Shown piece by piece: positions 23,112 through 35,700 of a stretch of DNA of 64,000 nt. Both the position numbers and the translations under genes were made by a program. Each line of letters starts with the position of its first letter. Positions within the stretch are counted from its first letter, which is position 1. The DNA comes from Solanum dulcamara (Eukaryota > Streptophyta > Magnoliopsida > Solanales > Solanaceae): NCBI RefSeq assembly GCF_947179165.1, contig NC_077242.1, positions 26,608,097 to 26,672,096 of the forward strand, in the 5' to 3' direction. The notes below the pieces were generated by a model that saw only the letters and a list, made by a program, of their open reading frames with translations, had not been told where the DNA came from and ran no database searches.

Positions 23112-25442
23112 TGTCACGACCCAAGCCTAGGGCCTAGACGTGACATGGCGAATGAGGAACCCGAAAGTACCTCAATCAAGCCTCTTAGCATTCTTTTAGC
23201 CTTTCATAGGTAATGATGATAAATAAACAAGCGGAAATCATAATAGTAAATCTTCAACTTACATATATCCAACAATACCTCTAACTATTAGATTTAACGG
23301 GGCTAAGACAAGTACCTAACTCACCCTCAATCATAATAGAAGAAATGTCATAGTAAAATATCTTAACATATCATAAACTAGAAAGATAAAGGAGTATTGT
23401 TCCCGGAACATGGGAACTCACCAAAAGTAGTCTCCAATGGAATATCAACTAGCCACGTGGAGGAGAACGAGGAGGAGCACCGATCCCTACATGGTGATAT
23501 CATGTAGGCAAAAGAGTATGCGTTAGTACTTTGAATGTACTAAGTATGTAAGGATGCATGAACATTGAAGAAACATTAAAACATTTATGTAATATGGAAC
23601 ATAATTTAATGTATGCATAATAAATCATATAGATATCCTTTAAAACATTCATTTTGTGGAAAATTAACCATAACCGACATTTAAGACCATGCGAGCTATT
23701 ACATGGAATCCAACATAACCCCCTACGTTGGCCGGGGAGACTACTTGCCAGGTAGAACTCCGTCAACTTCATTCATTTCTTTAACTTTAACTTTAAGGGC
23801 TTTCATGGATCCATTAGCCTAAGCCTACAAGGGCTCCTATGTTGGCACATAGTTAATGAGACAAGGGATTGCTACTAGGATTCCCTTACCGAATCCCACC
23901 TCAATGCCTCATTCGGTGCTAAGTCAATCCCACGGAATAGTTTAATACTTCAAAATATTCATAGCATATAACTTGAGAATTCAAACATCATATTCGGTAG
24001 AATAGCTCATTAAAACATTTGATAATTCAAATATGCAAGAATTGTCCTTATTGCATAAAGAATCCATCATTCATATCATTTCATCATTCTTTCATTTCAT
24101 AAGACTCCCTTTTTTATCATAGATATTGCTTTCATAAACATTTATTTGGAGTCAAAACTTTCAAGTCAAACTTTATTAAAAACACAGTAAAACTAGGTGG
24201 GTTTAAATCACTTCAACTTGCAAATATGTATGTAAATAAATATACATAAATAATTTGAAATCCATTAATTAAAAATCATGTTTTAAACAACCCACCATGA
24301 ATTTCAAGAACCTTTAAATAGATAAATAGAGGAATTACTTGCAAACCATCAATTCATACATATGAAATTATGTTGCATCAAAATAGACCAATAATCATTA
24401 GTTTAACCATTATTCATACTATTAAGTAAAAATAAGAATTAACATAACAAAAATATTACTTGAAATCAAGATATTTAATTGAAAGAGTTTTTTTTGGACT
24501 ACATGGGTGGAAGAACCCATGGATAAACACCCACATAACTTAGAGTAAAGCTTAAAGAAAATAAACATAATTTATCATATAATCAAAATAATTTAGACAT
24601 GAGAGTGGAAGGAATACTCTCATTGAAACCTTACATACCTGGAGACCGAGGCTTTAGTTGGTACCGAAAGACTTAATGAACACTCTTGAGTTCTAGCTTC
24701 TCTCATCGCCGGAACGTTTTGTGTACTACCCGGAATATATGAATCACCGGAATAGTATTTCTTCACTACTAAGAACTAAAATTATATTTGAGAATGTGTA
24801 AAGAAGTGTATAGAGAGAAGATTTGCTTGAGAAAGCTTGATGAATAAAATGAGGAAATAAGGTGGGTACTTATAGGTGGGAAAGAGGGACCTAACAATAA
24901 ATAAAATAATTATATAAAAAAATCTGAACATTTAGTGGAATATATTGATGTCATGGATGATGTTAAATGGAGGACAATTTATGTCATGAGTAATGTCAAA
25001 TGTATCTAGATCTTTCTATGGTAGGTGAAATGAGTTATTTTTGACAGAATACTCTTTTTGGGAGCTGCGTTTGAATAAGATAAATTCCTTATTAGGATTT
25101 GGTGTCTTCATAATAATTGTAGATATGGAAGTCTAGTTTCATATCGTTCAAGAATCAACCAATTTGGATAAACCTACAGTGAGATATGATTTTTCTTCTA
25201 TAAACACTCATTTCCGTCACAGCATCCTACCTTACAAATATTAATTTATTTGACCTACTTAACCTCCGAATATTAAAATATGGTCTTCATAAAAGTTGTA
25301 GGTAATGATCTTATAGTTACTCAGAAATTTGAATCACTCAATTTGGATATTCCTATAAAAAGTTATGCCCAAAATACAGAGGTTGTATCATGTTTAGGCG
25401 AAAATTGAAACATCATATACAACGTTTTTAGGGGATGTTACA
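23112..25442 (-). repeat. 3' LTR of element D
   Basis: Plus-strand reading begins TGTCACGACCC and ends GGGATGTTACA, so the element's own reading is TGTAACATCC...GGGTCGTGACA. It is nearly identical to 30424-32755. An identical 90-codon open frame in both LTRs (23500-23772 and 30812-31084) simply reflects that identity. Confidence 0.95.
24869..24876 (-). promoter_or_regulatory. Candidate TATA box in 3' LTR D
   Basis: The minus strand reads CCTATAAGTACC, followed about 60 bases on by a CT-rich leader (TTCTCTCTATACACTTC). The copy in the 5' LTR at 32181-32188 would be the functional one. Confidence 0.5.
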
Positions 25443-25458
25443 TTATCTCCCCCTTGGG
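25443..25458 (-). other. Polypurine tract of element D
   Basis: The minus strand reads CCCAAGGGGGAGATAA immediately before the TGTAACATCC start of the 3' LTR. Confidence 0.88.
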
Positions 25459-25645
25459 AACATTCGTCCTCGAATGAGAAAAGACTTAGCTTGAGTAGAG
25501 TAGAGTGTTAACAAACAACCTATCATTAATGCAATAGTGTAATTTAAAATATCGTTTAAAACATATTTCATAATTTTGCAAGCATATGACAAGAAAAGTT
25601 GAGATGTAAAGATTTCAAGTAATTGAGCAAGGACAACTTAATACC

Positions 25646-28600
25646 TTAGGTTTGGGTAGAGGGGAAAAGATGAGGGTATCTCTTAATCATATCCGCTTCC
25701 ACTTCCCATGTTGCACTTTCTATTTGTTGATTCCTCCAAAGGACTTTAACAGATGCAACTTCTTTGTTCCTCAATCTCTTAACTTGCCGATCTAAAATTT
25801 CCACAGGAACTTCTTCATAGGTCAAGTTTTCTTCAATATTCACTACTCCCATAGGTACAATGGAACTAGGATCACCCACACTTTTTTTCAACATAGACAT
25901 GTGAAACACCGGATGAACCATGGCCATTTCCAATGGTATTTCCAACTCATATGCAACCTTACCAACACGTCTCACGATTCTATAAGGCCCTACATACCTA
26001 GGGTTAAATTTCCCTTTCTTACCAAATCGAACCACACCTTTCATGGGTGAAACCTTCAGATACACCCAATCATCCACATTAAACTCAAGATCCCTTCTTC
26101 TAGTGTCAGAATAGGACTTTTGACGACTTTGAGCCGTCTTCAACCTTTCTCTAATGATCTTAACCTTCTCTAAAGCATCAAGTACCAAATTGGGGCCCAA
26201 CAAGGTCATCTCACCTACTTCGAACCAACCAACCGGTGATCTACATCGTCTCCCATACAAAGCCTCAAATGGCGCCATCTCAATACTTGAGTGGTAACTA
26301 TTATAATAGGCAAACTCGATGAGAGGTAGATGATCATCCCAATTCCCTTTAAACTCCAACACACAAGCCCTTAACATATCCTCTAGTGTTTGAATCATCA
26401 TTTCGGCTTGCCCATCCGTTTGAGGATGGAATGCTGTGCTCAACTTTACCTTAGTACCGAGGCCTTTTTGAAATGATCTCCAGAAGTGAGAAGTGAATTG
26501 GGTACAATGATCCGAAATAATAGATAATGGCACACCATGCAACCTCACCAACTCCCGAATATACAACTTGGCATAGTCTTCGACACTATAGGAAGTTTTA
26601 ACCGGTAGGAAGTGAGTTGATTTAGTCATTCTATCAACAATTACCCAAATCGAGTCATGACGTTTCCGGGTATGAGGCAAACCCACTACAAAATCCATAT
26701 TCACATCTTCCCACTTCCAAGTTGGGATTTTAATGTCTTGGGCTAGGCCACCCAGTCTTTGATGTTCGGCCTTCACTTGTTGGCAATTTGTACATTCGGA
26801 CATAAACCTTGCTATGTCCTTCTTCATGCCACCCCACCAATACAACTCCTTTAAGTCTCGGTACATTTTTGTTGAACCGGGATGAATGGAGTATCTAGAA
26901 TTATGAGCCTCCATCAAGATCAAACTCCTTAGGCCATCAACATCTGGAACACATATCCGACCTTGGTAGTATAGAACCCCATCTCCCCCGTGGGAAAAGA
27001 CTTCTATCTTCTTTTCCTTTACCAACTTCTTTAATTCGATAAACTTTGGGTAAAGATCTTGCTTTGATTTAACATCCACCACCAAAGAGGATTCAGACCT
27101 ATTTTGAACAACCATACCCCCATCATTAGTACTACCCAACTTCACCCCTAATCTAGCCAATCGGTGAACATCTTTCACCAACTCCCTCTTCCTTTCATCT
27201 ACATGGGCCACACTCCCCATAGACATTCTACTAAGTGCATCAGCAATCACATTGGCTTTACCCGGATGATAGTGCACACTCATGTCATAGTCCTTAAGGA
27301 GTTCGAGCCACCTCCTTTGCCTTAGATTAAGGTCTTTTTGGGTGAACACATATTGAAGACTCTTATGATCAGTATACACATCCACATGCACCCCATAGAG
27401 GTAATGCCTCCAAATCTTCAGAGCAAAAACAACGACCGCCAATTCAAGGTCATGGGTAGGGTAGTTGCGCTCATGCACCTTTAATTGCCTAGAAGCATAT
27501 GCTATTACCTTGCCTTTTTGCATTAAGACATAACCTAAACCAATCTTTGAAGCATCACAATAAACTACAAACCCTTCTAATCTTTCTGGGAGAGTCAAAA
27601 TAGGAGCAGAGGTAAGTCGATCTTTTAAGGTCTGGAAACTCTTCTCACACTTATCTATCCATATGAATTTGGATTTCTTTTGGGTCAATTTTGTCATAGG
27701 AGATAAGATGGAAGAAAAGCCTTTGACGAACCGTCTATAGTACCCGGCTAGACCTAAGAAGCTCCTAATGTCTGAAGGAGATAATGGTCTAGGCCAATTT
27801 TTGACTGCCTCTATTTTCTTAGGATCAACCTTGATTCCATCACCGGACACTACGTGACCAAAAAATGCTACTTCCTTTAACCAAAATTCACACTTACTAA
27901 ATTTTGCAAATAATTGTTTATCCCTCAATGTTTGAAGCACAACTCTCAAGTGATTTTTATGTTCTTCCTCACCCCGAGAGTAAATTAAAATATCATCAAT
28001 GAAGACTACTACAAATGTATCAAGGTAAGGTTTGAACACCCTATTCATCAAGTCCATAAACACCGCCGGTGCATTCGTCAACCCAAAACTCATCACCACA
28101 AACTCATAGTGACCATACCTTGTTCGGAAGGTTGTTTTGGGAATGTCACACTCCCTTACCCGTAGTTGGTGGTAGCCGGACCGAAGGTCGATCTTGGAGA
28201 AGTGACTTACCCCTTGTAATTGATCAAACAAGTCATCTATTCTAGGGAGTGGGTACTTATTCTTAATGGTCATCTTATTTAATTGCCGGTAGTCTATGCA
28301 TATTCGAAGTGACCCATCCTTCTTTTTTACAAATAGAACGGGAGCACCCCATGGCGAAATACTTGGTCTTATGAACCCCTTCTCTAACAAGTCCTTTAAT
28401 TGTTCCTTCAGCTCTTTCAATTCTGCTGGGGCCATGCGGTAAGGAGGAATAGAGATAGGTTGGGTATCGGGGAGGAGATCAATACCAAAATCATCTTCCC
28501 TTTCGGGAGGGACACCAGGAAGGTCATCAGGAAAGACATCGGGAAATTCATTGACTATAGGAACTGACTCAAGAGAAGGACTTTTGGAGTTGACATCCCT

Positions 28601-29695
28601 AACCCTCACAATATGGTAAATACATCCCGTAGAAATCATTTTGCGAGCCTTAAGATAAGAAATAAACTGACCCTTAACCACCGAATCACGACCCTGCCAT
28701 TCAATAACAGGCTCATTTGGAAATTGGAACTTGACTTGACGATTCCTACAATCTATGGAAGCATAAGATGCATGTAACCAATCCATCCCAAGAATGACAT
28801 CAAAATCTATCATATCAAGCTCAATAAGATCACAAGGAATAACTTTATGCAAGATAGACACAAGGCAACCCCTATAGACCTTTCTAGCAATAACTGACTC
28901 ACCAACAGGGGTAGACACCAAATAAGGCTCTAATAACATTTCAGGTAAAACATCAAATCTATTAGCAAGGAATGGAGTAACAAAAGATAAATTTGCACCC
29001 GGATCTAATAGTGCATACACATCAAAAGAAAAGACCTTTAACATACCGGTAATGACATTGGGTGCATACTCAACCTCTTGTCTCCTATGCAAGGCGTAAA
29101 AGCGGTTGGTGCGTTGGACACCTCCTTGGACTTGTTGACCATGAGCAATTTGTCCTTGAGTCCTACCACCACCATCTCTACAATCCTTAGCATGGTGGCC
29201 CAGCTTGCCGCACTTAAAGCATGCATTAGAGCCGGCTAAGCATTCCCCTTTGTGAGTCCTTCCACACTTCTTGCAAGTGGGGAAAGTTTGAGTAGCAACA
29301 TTCTCTCTTGGAATCATTGGTTTACCACTCTTGTCCTTGTTGAACTTTGGAGGAGGAGTATTGGTGGAACCTTGTCCCACAAATCGTTGCCCACCTTGGC
29401 CTTTGCCATTGTTACCATGATCGGACCTTTGAGGGTTAAACCCTCCACCATCCATTCTAGCCTTTTTGAACCCCCTTGATCTCTCTCTAAGCTTCTCTTC
29501 TTCGATTTGTTCTGCGTAAGTCATTAACCGAGAGATGTCCATCTCCTTGACCAACATGGCCGTTTTGCACTCCTTGGACACCAAGCTTGAGACACCGGAA
29601 ATAAACTTGCTCATCCTAGCTCTTGGGTCGGAGACCATAAAAGGAGCATACTTTGACAACTTAGTGAATTTGAGAGCATACTCCCTCACACTCAT
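25646..29695 (-). CDS. Gag (C-terminal) - Pol polyprotein of element D
   Basis: A 1349-residue open frame, in phase with the shorter frame upstream at 30208-29840. Domains in order (residues of this frame): the rest of the capsid (1-75); two zinc knuckles (C141-C144-H148-C152 and C159-C162-H167-C172); protease with active-site 'DPGA' at 231; RT (about 400-570) with 'FIDD' at 565-568; RNase H with D714, E751, D776 and D819; an integrase zinc-binding region with H938, C968 and C971; the integrase core with D1001, D1062 and E1098, a D,D-35-E spacing; and a C-terminal chromodomain-like segment ('[10 protein letters not shown]', 'YPHLF'). All the catalytic residues I looked for are present. The polyprotein would be cut by its own protease into particle and enzyme subunits that copy the RNA and integrate the DNA. 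Its own gag start is cut off by the upstream stop, so full-length product would need readthrough. Confidence 0.95.
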   Translation of the reverse strand: MSVREYALKFTKLSKYAPFMVSDPRARMSKFISGVSSLVSKECKTAMLVKEMDISRLMTYAEQIEEEKLRERSRGFKKARMDGGGFNPQRSDHGNNGKGQGGQRFVGQGSTNTPPPKFNKDKSGKPMIPRENVATQTFPTCKKCGRTHKGECLAGSNACFKCGKLGHHAKDCRDGGGRTQGQIAHGQQVQGGVQRTNRFYALHRRQEVEYAPNVITGMLKVFSFDVYALLDPGANLSFVTPFLANRFDVLPEMLLEPYLVSTPVGESVIARKVYRGCLVSILHKVIPCDLIELDMIDFDVILGMDWLHASYASIDCRNRQVKFQFPNEPVIEWQGRDSVVKGQFISYLKARKMISTGCIYHIVRVRDVNSKSPSLESVPIVNEFPDVFPDDLPGVPPEREDDFGIDLLPDTQPISIPPYRMAPAELKELKEQLKDLLEKGFIRPSISPWGAPVLFVKKKDGSLRICIDYRQLNKMTIKNKYPLPRIDDLFDQLQGVSHFSKIDLRSGYHQLRVRECDIPKTTFRTRYGHYEFVVMSFGLTNAPAVFMDLMNRVFKPYLDTFVVVFIDDILIYSRGEEEHKNHLRVVLQTLRDKQLFAKFSKCEFWLKEVAFFGHVVSGDGIKVDPKKIEAVKNWPRPLSPSDIRSFLGLAGYYRRFVKGFSSILSPMTKLTQKKSKFIWIDKCEKSFQTLKDRLTSAPILTLPERLEGFVVYCDASKIGLGYVLMQKGKVIAYASRQLKVHERNYPTHDLELAVVVFALKIWRHYLYGVHVDVYTDHKSLQYVFTQKDLNLRQRRWLELLKDYDMSVHYHPGKANVIADALSRMSMGSVAHVDERKRELVKDVHRLARLGVKLGSTNDGGMVVQNRSESSLVVDVKSKQDLYPKFIELKKLVKEKKIEVFSHGGDGVLYYQGRICVPDVDGLRSLILMEAHNSRYSIHPGSTKMYRDLKELYWWGGMKKDIARFMSECTNCQQVKAEHQRLGGLAQDIKIPTWKWEDVNMDFVVGLPHTRKRHDSIWVIVDRMTKSTHFLPVKTSYSVEDYAKLYIRELVRLHGVPLSIISDHCTQFTSHFWRSFQKGLGTKVKLSTAFHPQTDGQAEMMIQTLEDMLRACVLEFKGNWDDHLPLIEFAYYNSYHSSIEMAPFEALYGRRCRSPVGWFEVGEMTLLGPNLVLDALEKVKIIRERLKTAQSRQKSYSDTRRRDLEFNVDDWVYLKVSPMKGVVRFGKKGKFNPRYVGPYRIVRRVGKVAYELEIPLEMAMVHPVFHMSMLKKSVGDPSSIVPMGVVNIEENLTYEEVPVEILDRQVKRLRNKEVASVKVLWRNQQIESATWEVEADMIKRYPHLFPSTQT

Positions 29696-29839
29696 ACTCC
29701 CTTGGCGGAGGTTGATGAACTCTTGGATTTTGGCCTCCCTTAGCTCTAATGGGAAGAAGCGGTCTAGGAAGGCACCTTTGAACTCTTCCCATCCTATCGA
29801 TCCTATTTCTTCATCCCTCTCAACAACCCATTGTTCGTA

Positions 29840-30208
29840 TCACACTCGAGTTACACCTTTGAGTTGATAGGCCACTAGCTCGGCCTTCTCATTTGGTGGC
29901 ACACCCATGATAGCGACAATCCGGTACACCTCATTAATGAACTCCATAGGGTCCTCATCTAGTTTAGAACCATCGCACTCGGGTGGATTCATCCTTTGGA
30001 AATCCCGAATTCTAGAGGCTGGATTTTGCATTTGGAGAGGAGGAACACCTAGATTCCCTTGGTTAGCTACGACTTGAGCTAACAAAGTAATAACACTGCG
30101 AAACTCGGCATGGGTTACCCCGTCCTCATGATGTTGGGCATTAGGAATCGGAGGAGTTTGGTCCTCATCGTCAACCCTTGCTCTTCGAGGTGGTCTTCCA
30201 CGAGTCAT
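29840..30208 (-). CDS. Gag N-terminal part of element D, ended by a premature TGA
   Basis: 122 codons starting '[12 protein letters not shown]', the usual basic start of this Gag type, followed by '[21 protein letters not shown]', the capsid entry region. The frame stops at a TGA at 29842-29840 and stays open in the same phase from there to 25646. The stop sits where related copies have a tryptophan codon, so this is most likely a single G-to-A nonsense change. It could also be an assembly or sequencing error. The start codon is supported by position (about 200 bases after the PBS) and by similarity to the gag start of element E. Confidence 0.88.
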   Translation of the reverse strand: MTRGRPPRRARVDDEDQTPPIPNAQHHEDGVTHAEFRSVITLLAQVVANQGNLGVPPLQMQNPASRIRDFQRMNPPECDGSKLDEDPMEFINEVYRIVAIMGVPPNEKAELVAYQLKGVTRV

Positions 30209-30406
30209 TATCTAGAGAACACAAAATGGGTCGTTAGTTAAAGGAAAGCTTAGGACACTCTAAGGCACGACATGAATTTGAAAGAAGTAAAAATTTTCCT
30301 AAACGCCTCATAGTCTCTTATTCATAATTGTGGCGCGCTTCACAACCATGAACAAGAACCTATTCAACGCGGCATGTTGGACTTCCAAGGATCATTCAAA
30401 ACCTCG
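30209..30406 (-). other. Leader of element D
   Basis: About 200 bases between PBS and gag. It contains a GGCGTTTAGGAAAAT text also recognisable, in changed form, in the leaders of A, E and G. Confidence 0.7.
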
Positions 30407-30420
30407 GGCTCTGATACCAA
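30407..30420 (-). other. Primer-binding site of element D
   Basis: TTGGTATCAGAGCC on the minus strand, complementary in style to the 3' end of initiator Met-tRNA, three bases from the LTR end. Confidence 0.92.
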
Positions 30421-30423
30421 GTT

Positions 30424-32755
30424 TGTCACGACCCAAGCCTAGGGCCTAGACGTGACATGGCGAATGAGGAACCCGAAAGTACCTCAATCAAGCCTCTTAG
30501 CATTCTTTTAGCCTTTCATAGGTAATGATGATAAATAAACAAGCAGAAATCATAATAGTAAATCTTCAACTTATATATGTCCAACAATACCTCTAACTAT
30601 TAGATTTAACGGGGCTAAGACAAGTCCCTAGCTCACCCTCAATCATAATAGAAGAAATGTCATAGTAAAATATCTTAACATATCATAAACTAGAAAGATA
30701 AAGGAGTATTGTTCCCGGAACATGGGAACTCACCAAAAGTAGTCTCTAATGGAATATCAACTAGCCACGTGGAGGAGAACGAGGAGGAGCACCGATCCCT
30801 ACATGGTGATATCATGTAGGCAAAAGAGTATGCGTTAGTACTTTGAATGTACTAAGTATGTAAGGATGCATGAACATTGAAGAAACATTAAAACATTTAT
30901 GTAATATGGAACATAATTTAATGTATGCATAATAAATCATATAGATATCCTTTAAAACATTCATTTTGTGGAAAATTAACCATAACCGACATTTAAGACC
31001 ATGCGAGCTATTACATGGAATCCAACATAACCCCCTACGTTGGCCGGGGAGACTACTTGCCAGGTAGAACTCCGTCAACTTCATTCATTTCTTTAACTTT
31101 AACTTTAAGGGCTTTCATGGATCCATTAGCCTAAGCCTACAAGGGCTCCTATGTTGGCACATAGTTAATGAGACAAGGGATTGCTACTAGGATTCCCTTA
31201 CCGAATCCCACCTCAATGCCTCATTCGGTGCTAAGTCAATCCCACGGAATAGTTTAATACTTCAAAATATTCATAGCATATAACTTGAGAATTCAAACAT
31301 CATATTCGGTAGAATAGCTCATTAAAACATTTGATAATTCAAATATGCAAGAATTGTCCTTATTGCATAAAGAATCCATCATTCATATCATTTCATCATT
31401 CTTTCATTTCATAAGACTCCCTTTTTTATCATAGATATTGCTTTCATAAACATTTATTTGGAGTCAAAACTTTCAAGTCAAACTTTATTAAAAACACAGT
31501 AAAACTAGGTGGGTTTAAATCACTTCAACTTGCAAATATGTATGTAAATAAATATACATAAATAATTTGAAATCCATTAATTAAAAATCATGTTTTAAAC
31601 AACCCACCATGAATTTCAAGAACCTTTAAATAGATAAATAGAGGAATTACTTGCAAACCATCAATTCATACATATGAAATTATGTTGCATCAAAATAGAC
31701 CAATAATCATTAGTTTAACCATTATTCATACTATTAAGTAAAAATAAGAATTAACATAACAAAAATATTACTTGAAATCAAGATATTTAATTGAAAGAGT
31801 TTTTTTTGGACTACATGGGTGGAAGAACCCATGGATAAACACCCACATAACTTAGAGTAAAGCTTAAAGAAAATAAACATAATTTATCATATAATCAAAA
31901 TAATTTAGACATGAGAGTGGAAGGAATACTCTCATTGAAACCTTACATACCTGGAGACCGAGGCTTTAGTTGGTACCGAAAGACTTAATGAACACTCTTG
32001 AGTTCTAGCTTCTCTCATCGCCGGAACGTTTTGTGTACTACCCGGAATATATGAATCACCGGAATAGTATTTCTTCACTACTAAGAACTAAAATTATATT
32101 TGAGAATGTGTAAAGAAGTGTATAGAGAGAAGATTTGCTTGAGAAAGCTTGATGAATAAAATGAGGAAATAAGGTGGGTACTTATAGGTGGGAAAGAGGG
32201 ACCTAACAATAAATAAAATAATTATATAAAAAAAATCTGAAAATTTAGTGGAATATATTGATGTCATGGATGATGTTAAATGGAGGACAATTTATGTCAT
32301 GAGTAATGTCAAATGTATCTAGATCTTTCTATGGTAGGTGAAATGAGTTATTTTTGACAGAATACTCTTTTTGGGAGCTGCGTTTGAATAAGATAAATTC
32401 CTTATTAGGATTTGGTGTCTTCATAAGAATTGTAGATATGGAAGTCTAGTTTCATATCGTTCAAGAATCAACCAATTTGGATAAACCTACAGTGAGATAT
32501 GATTTTTCTTCTATAAACACTCATTTCCGTCACAGCATCCTACCTTACAAATATTAATTTATTTGACCTACTTAACCTCCGAATATTAAAATATGGTCTT
32601 CATAAAAGTTGTAGGTAATGATCTTATAGTTACTCAGAAATTTGAATCACTCAATTTGGATATTCCTATAAAAAGTTATGCCCAAAATACAGAGGTTGTA
32701 TCATGTTTAGGCGAAAATTGAAACATCATATACAACGTTTTTAGGGGATGTTACA
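30424..32755 (-). repeat. 5' LTR of element D
   Basis: 2332 bp, nearly identical to the 3' LTR. Being upstream of gag on the minus strand, it would carry the active promoter, with a TATA candidate at 32181-32188. Differences from the other LTR include single changes near 30545, 30577-30579, 30628-30632, 30747, 32227-32245 and 32428. Confidence 0.95.
32181..32188 (-). promoter_or_regulatory. Candidate TATA box in 5' LTR D
   Basis: The minus strand reads CCTATAAGTACC. A CT-rich stretch follows within 60 bases, as expected for a plant LTR transcription start. No transcript data support it. Confidence 0.5.
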
Positions 32756-35700
32756 ATCTCATCTTTATCAAATATCAAGATTCAATCCCAACCGCTCATC
32801 ACAATTAATGAACGGCTAGGATTACAACTACAGCTTCTAACTATCAAACACACAAAAACCCTAAAGGTTTTTTCTTTTGTCATTTCTTTTTGGGGTCATC
32901 TTCTCCAAAGAAGAGAAGACCACCGCCGCCTCCTCCATTTTCACTCTTCCATCATCACCTCCTCCTTCGCCGGAGAAACCAACACACTCTCGCGCTCCCT
33001 CATCTCTATCTCATGCTGTCTCCCTTCACTCCGTCTCCCTCTCTCCGATGAAGACCGCCAAACGACCCCAGCAGTGTTACCACGCAGCAGCCACTGCTTC
33101 TGCTGCTTCTCCTCTTCGTCTCCTTCAGCTGCAGCAACACCGGCGCCGACGGCAATAACAACGAGCAGCTCCTTCTTCAACAGCAGCTCCAACGGCAAGC
33201 AGCAGCAGTGGCGGCAAGCTGCAGCGATGGCAGCCACCAGCAACACGCACAACAGCAACAAATACAACATCAACAACGGCATCAACATCAAACAACGACA
33301 GCAACATCTCCAACGTCCGACCAAAAAAAACTAATCACCTTGGACACGCTTATGGTCAAACAAAGACTTGAGGTTTGGGGTTTTAAAAAACGGATCTTGA
33401 CAGATCTGTCCCGGTTCGTTAACTTAGTTTTCCAAATTATTTCATGTTTAAGAATCTACTTCCTTTGAAATCATCTCTTGCTTGGTGTTAAATTTTGATA
33501 ATTGTTAATATTTTAACGGTCTATGCGCTAAGTGGAAATTCCATCTTTGTTATCGAAATTATGTTTTAGCTTGAATCTCTTAGCTCAACCTTTGGCATGC
33601 TAATTGTGTTTATTAAAACCCCTTTTCTTAGAATTTCTTTTTTAAAAATAAATAAATTAATTAAGAGCTGTTATTACTTTGGTTATTTGGCTTAATTGGT
33701 ACAACTTGATTGATTAATGAATCAGTATATTCCAAAATTAAATTTATTAGAGAATAATATTTTATGATTGATTTTGCTGACAGATCCTTACTTGTTTTAT
33801 TATAGTAAATCTCAGTACAGGTTATTTCTGCTTATAATTTGATTATTTCTCCAATTAAGTTTGAATATTTATTTTTTACAATTATTGACAATGGGTCCCT
33901 CTTGGCATGACATTTGAGACTTTTCTGACAAATATTAGTTGTTCTTAAGGCTTTTTTCACCAATTGTTGAAATGATTCTTGATTTAATTTGACCAAATCG
34001 CATGATAATTGATTTGTTCATTGAAAAACTTGATTGGGTTGTTGAAATTCTGGAAAAAATTTTTTTGGTTGAAATATTACTTGATTTTATTGTTGAAATT
34101 TGAGGATCCCTTGGTGAATTTTGGCTCCTCTTGTTGACTATTTTGGGGAAAATTCTGACTAAAAATAGTGAATTTGTTGTGTCATGATTGTTTTGATTAT
34201 TATACATGATACTGCATCTTCATTTTAAGAAAGGGAGACACACAAATAGAGAAGAGCAGAGAGAATTAAGAAAGAAGAAAGAAGAAAACATTTTTACTTT
34301 ACAGTTTAAAATCTCAAACGAAAACAAAAACAAAGAGAGTTTCTTGCACACTTTAATATTCTATTTTTAGTGTTTAGCACTGGGTTTCAGATTTCTATTT
34401 ACTTATTTCTCCTAACTAAAGTATCCAGGTTAGTTTCAACTTTTCTTTATATGTTGGTTTATTATTTTGCCTTGTTTGTGTGTTCCGTTGAAATATAATT
34501 ATAATCATGATGTATCCCTATATTACTCGTATATTGCCTTGTATCTTCTTCATAGTTTAGCAGGATTTGAACTTCAAAGTTCGAGACGGGAAGAGTTCGT
34601 TTGGGTCGGAGAAGCAACTACTTCTTTTATGTCTTTGTTTATTTTTTTAATTTACTATTTTACTTTAAGTTGTAATAAATTTATAAATACTATATAATGA
34701 AATTACTTGGGGATTGCTAAAGGGGGAGGAAAATCTATGTGCTACTTGCTTCATTATTATCATGTGTATATTTGTGCACATTAGAAAATTAGGTATACTT
34801 GAATAATTACATGTCCTTGTTCGTTGAATATGATAACTAATTAGCCATAATGTTTTATCATTTGTTTTAAAGTAGTTAACTACCTACTTATTTAAAATGA
34901 ATTAATAATGTATTCTTATTGCATCAACAGATTTAAAAATTAATATGCTGAACATGTTTATTTTCCTCGAACTTTGAGTATAATATTTCGTCTATCTAAA
35001 AAATAATGCTAGAATAACATGACTCTAAGGTCTATTGACTTCATATATATTCAACATATGTGCTTACACTGGAAATGAGTTTGTATGAATTATTTAATAT
35101 TTTAGAATGTTATTTAGTCAGAAATCATGTCATTATAATTCAATTATATTTTGAGCATATAATGTTATAAAAAATCTTGCCTGATGGGTTTAGTGATATT
35201 TTGGGTATTATATCAAATAAAAATCATGTATGTAAGTATCACATGATGTGTCTGGTAGGTTTAAAAATATTTAATAAATTTCACAACGTCCTTCATCCTT
35301 AAAAAGTGTAAATTCGGGGTATAGAAATCATTTATGTAGGTTTTATATGATAATTTCCACATATTAAATCATTTAGATATCATGATCATAAGATTTATTT
35401 AATATTTTGTTGGCATGCTAAAATTGTTATGGCTATAGGATTTAACGAATATTGTGATATTTATATAGAAATTATGCCTATAGGATCCTAATAAATATTT
35501 ATCCTGATATTTTATTTTTAAAATCATGCCCACAACTTTAATTAATTTTTTTTTGCATATTATGTTACATAGAAATCATGTATATAGTATTTATTTAATA
35601 ATTTTCAGCATATTGCTTATGAGTAAAAATCATATCTATAAGTCTTTAATAATTATTTATCATATTATTTTATATTGAATCATGCTTATAATATTTTAAT

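Larger units (their letters stand above)
23112..32755 (-). mobile_element. Element D: nearly intact minus-strand Ty3/gypsy chromovirus-like retrotransposon
   Basis: The element is 9.64 kb, with LTRs of 2331 and 2332 bp that differ at only about ten sites by eye. It has a perfect 5-bp TSD, a PBS of Met-tRNA type (30407-30420), a polypurine tract (25443-25458) and one gag-pol frame from 30208 to 25646. That frame is broken only by a TGA near its N-terminal end. Domain order (gag, protease, RT, RNase H, integrase, C-terminal chromodomain-like segment) marks it as Ty3/gypsy of Del/Tekay style. It is inserted in the 3' LTR of C and is the youngest large insertion here. Confidence 0.95.

Noticed and set aside
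23500..23772. 90-codon minus-strand open frame, identical to one at 30812-31084
   Set aside because: The identity is explained by the two young LTRs of D. No recognised domain.
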